9,281 nt of DNA from Porticoccaceae bacterium (GTDB taxonomy: Bacteria > Pseudomonadota > Gammaproteobacteria > Pseudomonadales > Porticoccaceae): NCBI GenBank assembly GCA_023255165.1, contig JALRJD010000114.1, forward strand, positions 1-9,281, read 5' to 3'. Below, in pieces: positions 6,234 to 9,281 of the stretch. Under the pieces are notes generated by a model. The model made no database searches. It was given only the letters and a program-made list of their open reading frames with translations, and had not been told where the DNA came from. The position numbers and the translations under genes were made by a program. The number at the start of each line of letters is the position of its first letter. Position 1 is the first letter of the stretch.

Positions 6234-6267
6234 GTTAGGATGCACGCTGATTACGCGAGGCCGTCGA

Positions 6268-6813
6268 ATGACATTTGAACAACTGGAAGATCTCTTTTTT
6301 AACCTGCAGGTCAAGGCTGACCCATCCGGCTTTCACGGCTTTCTCTGTGGACGTCTATGTTGCGGAACCATCCCGCTGGACGAACTGATAGAAACCTCCA
6401 CCGATTGGCTCGGCCTGAATGAAGAGCAGGGCGAAGCGGCTTCTCATCCGCTGCGCGATTTTTATGAAACCGCGCTGATCAATCTCGAAGATGTAGCCTT
6501 TTTGTTCCAGCCTATTTTACCGGATGATGAACTGCCTTTGCCTGAGCGCCTGGTCGCTGTTGGTCAGTGGTGCAGCAATTACATCTCCGGTCTTGGCGAT
6601 GGTATGAGCGACGGCTTTACCGTGTCGGAAGATGCCAGAGAGGCGCTGGAAGATATTGCCGCCATCGCCCAAATTTCAATTGATTATGAAACCGATGATG
6701 ACGGTGAGCGCGATTACACTGAACTGGTTGAATATATTCGTATTGCCGTGCAGCTGATCTTTTCCGAGCTGCATCCGGAAGCCAGTGACAACAGTGGCCC
6801 AACCATTCACTAG
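6268..6813 (+). CDS. ygfB: UPF0149 family protein YgfB
   Basis: The 181-residue product belongs to the YgfB/UPF0149 family: mainly helical, acidic, with no known catalytic motif. Family features are the early segment SGFHGFLCGRLCCG (20-33; compare the HGLISGMICGG segment of E. coli YgfB), a central FLFQPILPDDELPLPERL region, WCSNYISGLG and the C-terminal ELVEYIRIAVQLIF followed by a short acidic tail ending in TIH. Biochemical function is not established; in Pseudomonas aeruginosa YgfB has been reported to affect ampDh3 expression and beta-lactam resistance. The ATG at 6268 has GAGG 7 nt upstream. An in-frame ATG at 6208 would add 20 residues, but it lies upstream of this ribosome site and the extension lacks family resemblance. 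It heads the ygfB-pepP-ubiH run and diverges from the zapA unit. Confidence 0.93.
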   Translation: MTFEQLEDLFFNLQVKADPSGFHGFLCGRLCCGTIPLDELIETSTDWLGLNEEQGEAASHPLRDFYETALINLEDVAFLFQPILPDDELPLPERLVAVGQWCSNYISGLGDGMSDGFTVSEDAREALEDIAAIAQISIDYETDDDGERDYTELVEYIRIAVQLIFSELHPEASDNSGPTIH

Positions 6814-6906
6814 GCTTGTTAGTCTCGCGGGTCTCGGGCTTTTTAATCGCGCAACTCTCGACTCTTTTCGCTCTCAACCCTCGACCAAAATACTCAAGGG
6901 AAAACA
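6814..6906 (+). other. Pyrimidine-rich ygfB-pepP spacer with repeated TCTCG
   Basis: The 93-bp gap carries GTCTCG twice (6822-6827 and 6831-6836), a third TCTCG (6856-6860), and the variants TTTCG and CCTCG within a mostly C/T stretch at 6854-6884. No hairpin with a U-tract and no good promoter pair was found. The gap ends in AAGGG (6896-6900), the pepP ribosome site. It could be a leader of the polycistronic message or a binding region; nothing more can be claimed. Confidence 0.4.
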
Positions 6907-8220
6907 ATGATAACCGCCAAAGAGTATGCCGCGCGTTGCAACGAACTTATGTCGATGATGGTCGCCAACAGCATTGCCATTATCACCGCGGCCCCGGAGC
7001 GAATTCGCTCGCGGGATACCCACTACCCCTACAAACAGGCCACCAGCCTGAGCTATCTGTGCGGTTTCGCAGAACCGGAGTCGGTGCTGGTTTTAATTCC
7101 CGGTCGCGATCAGGGGCAGAGCCTGCTGTTTTGCCGCGAGAAAGACAAGCTGCGCGAAACCTGGAACGGCTATCGCCATGGCCCCGAGGGAGCGGTCGCC
7201 AACTTTGCTGTTGATGATGCCTTCCCGATTGGCGATATAGATGAAATTCTGCCCGGCATGCTGGAGGGCAAAGAACGAGTCTATTACGCCATTGGCAAAG
7301 ATCCCGAGTTCGATCGCCACCTGATGAGCTGGGTCAACGAGATCCGCGGGCAAAAAAGCCGCGGCTCAGCGCCTCCGGGTGAGTTTGTCGATCTCGATCA
7401 TCTGGTCAATGAAATGCGTCTGATCAAGACCGCCTCTGAACTCAAAGTGATGCGCAAGGCCGGCGAGATCTCCGCCCGTGCTCACTGCCGTGCTATGCAG
7501 ATCAGTGTGCCAGGAATCTACGAATACCAGCTGCAGGCGGAAATAGAACATGAGTTTATGGCCTCTGGTGCCAGCGCACCGGCTTACACCAGCATTGTTG
7601 GTGGCGGTAGAAATGGCTGCATTCTGCACTACACAGAGAATCGGCAAAAAATCGCTGACGGTGATCTGGTGTTGATTGATGCCGGCTGTGAATATGAAAA
7701 CTACGCTGCGGATATCACTCGCACCTTTCCGGTCAACGGCAAATTCAGCGCCGAGCAGGCAGCAATTTACGATATTGTGCTGCAGGCCCAGGCTGAAGCC
7801 ATCGCTAAAATCGCTCCTGGCGCGCCCTACAATGTTGCCAACGATGCTACCGTCGCAGTGATCACCGAAGGCTTGCGTGATCTTGGCATACTTGATGGTG
7901 AAGTCGCGGAGCTGATCGAGCGCGAAGCCTACAAAGAATTTTATATGCACAGTTCCGGCCATTGGCTGGGCATGGATGTGCACGATGTTGGCGACTACAA
8001 AATTGAAAATCAGTGGCGGGTTTATGAGCCTGGTATGGTGGTCACTGTGGAGCCGGGCATCTATATCTCCCCGGACAACACCACAGTTGCGGAAAAGTGG
8101 CGAGGACTGGCAGTGCGCATCGAAGACGATATTGCGATTACCAAAAGCGGCTGCGAAAATTTCACCAGCGGTGTACCCAAAACCCGCGCCGATATTGAAG
8201 CCCTGATGGCGACGAATTAA
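6907..8220 (+). CDS. pepP: Xaa-Pro aminopeptidase (aminopeptidase P)
   Basis: This cytosolic metallopeptidase removes N-terminal residues that precede proline. The 437 residues match E. coli PepP (about 440). An N-terminal creatinase-like domain (about 1-170, with TSLSYLCGFAEPESVLVL) precedes the pita-bread catalytic domain. All five dinuclear-metal ligands are present: Asp258 (LVLIDAG), Asp269 (ADITRTFP), His352 (HSSGHWLGMDVHD), Glu382 (VTVEPGIYI) and Glu406 (VRIEDDIAI). They correspond to E. coli Asp260, Asp271, His354, Glu383 and Glu406. The ATG follows AAGGG with a 6-nt spacer. It sits between ygfB and ubiH, the conserved gammaproteobacterial order; no functional link of the peptidase to ubiquinone synthesis is evident. 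Confidence 0.97.
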   Translation: MITAKEYAARCNELMSMMVANSIAIITAAPERIRSRDTHYPYKQATSLSYLCGFAEPESVLVLIPGRDQGQSLLFCREKDKLRETWNGYRHGPEGAVANFAVDDAFPIGDIDEILPGMLEGKERVYYAIGKDPEFDRHLMSWVNEIRGQKSRGSAPPGEFVDLDHLVNEMRLIKTASELKVMRKAGEISARAHCRAMQISVPGIYEYQLQAEIEHEFMASGASAPAYTSIVGGGRNGCILHYTENRQKIADGDLVLIDAGCEYENYAADITRTFPVNGKFSAEQAAIYDIVLQAQAEAIAKIAPGAPYNVANDATVAVITEGLRDLGILDGEVAELIEREAYKEFYMHSSGHWLGMDVHDVGDYKIENQWRVYEPGMVVTVEPGIYISPDNTTVAEKWRGLAVRIEDDIAITKSGCENFTSGVPKTRADIEALMATN

Positions 8221-8258
8221 AGGCGAATTAAGGGAAAATTAAGGGCAGAGTTAACGGC
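8214..8258 (+). repeat. Imperfect 11-12 bp tandem repeat across the pepP stop
   Basis: Four units follow each other: GAATTAAAGGC (8214), GAATTAAGGGA (8225), AAATTAAGGGC (8236) and the decayed AGAGTTAACGGC (8247). The first contains the pepP TAA stop; the rest fill the junction up to ubiH. Each holds a TAA, and because the period is 11 the first three TAAs fall in three different frames. Units 2 and 3 contain AAGGG, a Shine-Dalgarno-like core, but they end 17 nt or more before the ubiH ATG. Confidence 0.75.
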
Positions 8259-8262
8259 GTTT

Positions 8263-9281
8263 ATGGAACAGACTGTGGCGGACGAAAAGCAGAGCGGAGC
8301 AGACTACGATATCGTGATTGTCGGCGGCGGCATGGTGGGTATCAGCCTGGCGCTGCTGTTGGCCAACCAGCAGGCATCGTGGAAAATTCTACTGCTTGAA
8401 GCACAGGCCTACGACAGCAGTGAAACCCCGGACTATCGCCCCAGCTTTGATGCGCGTTCAACTGCGCTGTCCTGGAGCAGCCGTACAATCTTTCAGGCCG
8501 CAGGCCTCTGGTCAGAACTTCAAGCACACAGCAGTGAAATCAAAACCATTCATGTCAGCGACCGCGGTCATATGGGGCTGACTCGAATCAGCGCCGAAGA
8601 AGCCGGTGTCGACGCCCTCGGTTATGTTATTGAAAACCGCAGGATCGGTTCGGCGATGCTGCAAAAGCTGGCCCTGACGTCGGTCGAAGTGCGCGCCCCG
8701 GAGCGAGTTGCCGACGCCAGGCTGGTCAAATCTGGTGTGCGTGTCAGCCTTGAACACAGCGGCGAGACAATCAATGCAGCACTCTTGGTTATTGCCGACG
8801 GCGCCAACTCGCAAACCGCACAGAAACTCGGTATTCACAGTAACCAGCAACCCTATGGTCAGCAGGGCATTATTGCCAATATCGCCATTCAGAACCCGCA
8901 TGGCGGCGTGGCCTACGAACGCTTTACCGATCAGGGGCCGATGGCCATGTTGCCGCTGCCCGACTGTGACGACAGCCCGCGATGCGCACTGGTCTGGACT
9001 CAGCCGCCTGAGCGCGCCGAGCAGTTGATGGCTGCCAGCGACAGCGAGTTTTTACAGGCACTGCAGCAGAGCTTTGGTTACCGGCTGGGGAAACTCAATA
9101 AAGTCGGCGAGCGTGTCACTTATCCGCTGGCTCTGACCACCGCCAGTGAGCAGGTGCGACGCAATATAGTCGTGCTCGGCAATGCCGCCCACAGTTTGCA
9201 CCCGGTCGCCGGACAGGGCTTTAACCTCTCGCTCCGCGATGTGGCCATGCTGGCGGATGTGCTGGGAACAGCGCGAACCCA
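8263..9281 (+). CDS. ubiH: 2-octaprenyl-6-methoxyphenol hydroxylase (partial, C-terminus off the window)
   Basis: The frame is open from ATG 8263 to the right edge: 339 residues, against about 390 in E. coli UbiH. It is a class A FAD-dependent monooxygenase of aerobic ubiquinone synthesis that hydroxylates the octaprenyl ring. YDIVIVGGGMVGISLALLLA (15-34) is the Rossmann dinucleotide site. FDARSTALSWSSR (62-74) is typical of the UbiH/UbiF/UbiI group, VIADGANS (176-183) is the DG motif, and GNAAHSLHPVAGQGFNL (306-322) is the second FAD-binding motif. GNAA rather than GDAA, with the QGFNL segment, favours UbiH over UbiF or UbiI. The gene begins 42 bp after pepP in the same reading frame and shows only a weak ribosome site, suggesting coupling or a shared transcript. 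The last 50 or so residues are outside the window. Confidence 0.93.
   Translation, partial: MEQTVADEKQSGADYDIVIVGGGMVGISLALLLANQQASWKILLLEAQAYDSSETPDYRPSFDARSTALSWSSRTIFQAAGLWSELQAHSSEIKTIHVSDRGHMGLTRISAEEAGVDALGYVIENRRIGSAMLQKLALTSVEVRAPERVADARLVKSGVRVSLEHSGETINAALLVIADGANSQTAQKLGIHSNQQPYGQQGIIANIAIQNPHGGVAYERFTDQGPMAMLPLPDCDDSPRCALVWTQPPERAEQLMAASDSEFLQALQQSFGYRLGKLNKVGERVTYPLALTTASEQVRRNIVVLGNAAHSLHPVAGQGFNLSLRDVAMLADVLGTART

Noticed and set aside
6208..6267. Upstream in-frame ATG extending YgfB by 20 residues
   Set aside because: The GAGG ribosome site at 6257-6260 serves the ATG at 6268, the extension does not resemble the family, and it runs through the likely promoter region.
7366..7983. 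205-residue minus-strand open frame antisense to pepP
   Set aside because: pepP on the plus strand carries every metal ligand; the antisense frame has no recognisable motif.
1..9281. Mobile elements, CRISPR arrays, tRNA or rRNA genes, toxin-antitoxin or defence genes
   Set aside because: No transposase or integrase motifs, no regularly spaced repeats, no tRNA-like cloverleaf and no rRNA sequence were recognised; all long frames fit housekeeping genes.

Overview
This window looks like core chromosome of a gammaproteobacterium with moderate GC content (roughly half G+C by eye). The strongest taxonomic evidence is the block ygfB-pepP-ubiH running right, divergent from TIGR02449-zapA-6S RNA-fau running left. 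That order is familiar from Escherichia coli (ygfB-pepP-ubiH / zapA-ssrS-ygfA) and, including the small coiled-coil gene, from Pseudomonas. The divergent rpiA/ilvA pair at the left is also a pseudomonad-like arrangement. I would place it in a Pseudomonas- or Cellvibrio-like marine lineage, but cannot name a genus from sequence alone.

Left part (1-1598, minus strand): rpiA (ribose-5-phosphate isomerase, GTG start) is followed after 5 bp by a PfkB/adenosine-kinase-family gene that runs off the left edge. A consensus -10 box lies in the divergent gap with ilvA. Next is a monocistronic biosynthetic threonine deaminase, ilvA (1739-3253, plus strand). It is separated from the convergent pyk gene by 83 bp that hold a perfect 9-bp inverted repeat, a probable terminator.

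Centre (3337-6087, minus strand): transcription probably starts at a clear sigma70-type promoter near 6161-6189. It passes through a 66-aa coiled-coil gene (TIGR02449, ZapB-like), zapA, the 6S RNA gene with its own extended -10 promoter, fau (5-formyltetrahydrofolate cyclo-ligase) and pyk, whose start overlaps the end of fau by 19 bp. The 6S RNA is recognisable by its central bubble, the conserved pRNA template, the terminal closing stem and an internal hairpin.

Right part (6268-9281, plus strand): ygfB (UPF0149), pepP (aminopeptidase P with all five metal ligands) and ubiH (FAD hydroxylase of ubiquinone synthesis, cut by the right edge). The pepP-ubiH junction consists of a short imperfect tandem repeat, and the two genes share one reading frame across it.

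Both edge genes are partial only because the window ends. No mobile element, CRISPR array, tRNA, rRNA, phage gene or defence system was seen, and nothing suggests recent horizontal transfer. This is housekeeping DNA. The points worth a second look are regulatory or organisational: the 6S RNA and its neighbours, the fau-pyk overlap, the divergent pyruvate kinase subtype, the misplaced long start of the ZapB-like gene, and the repeat at the pepP-ubiH junction.
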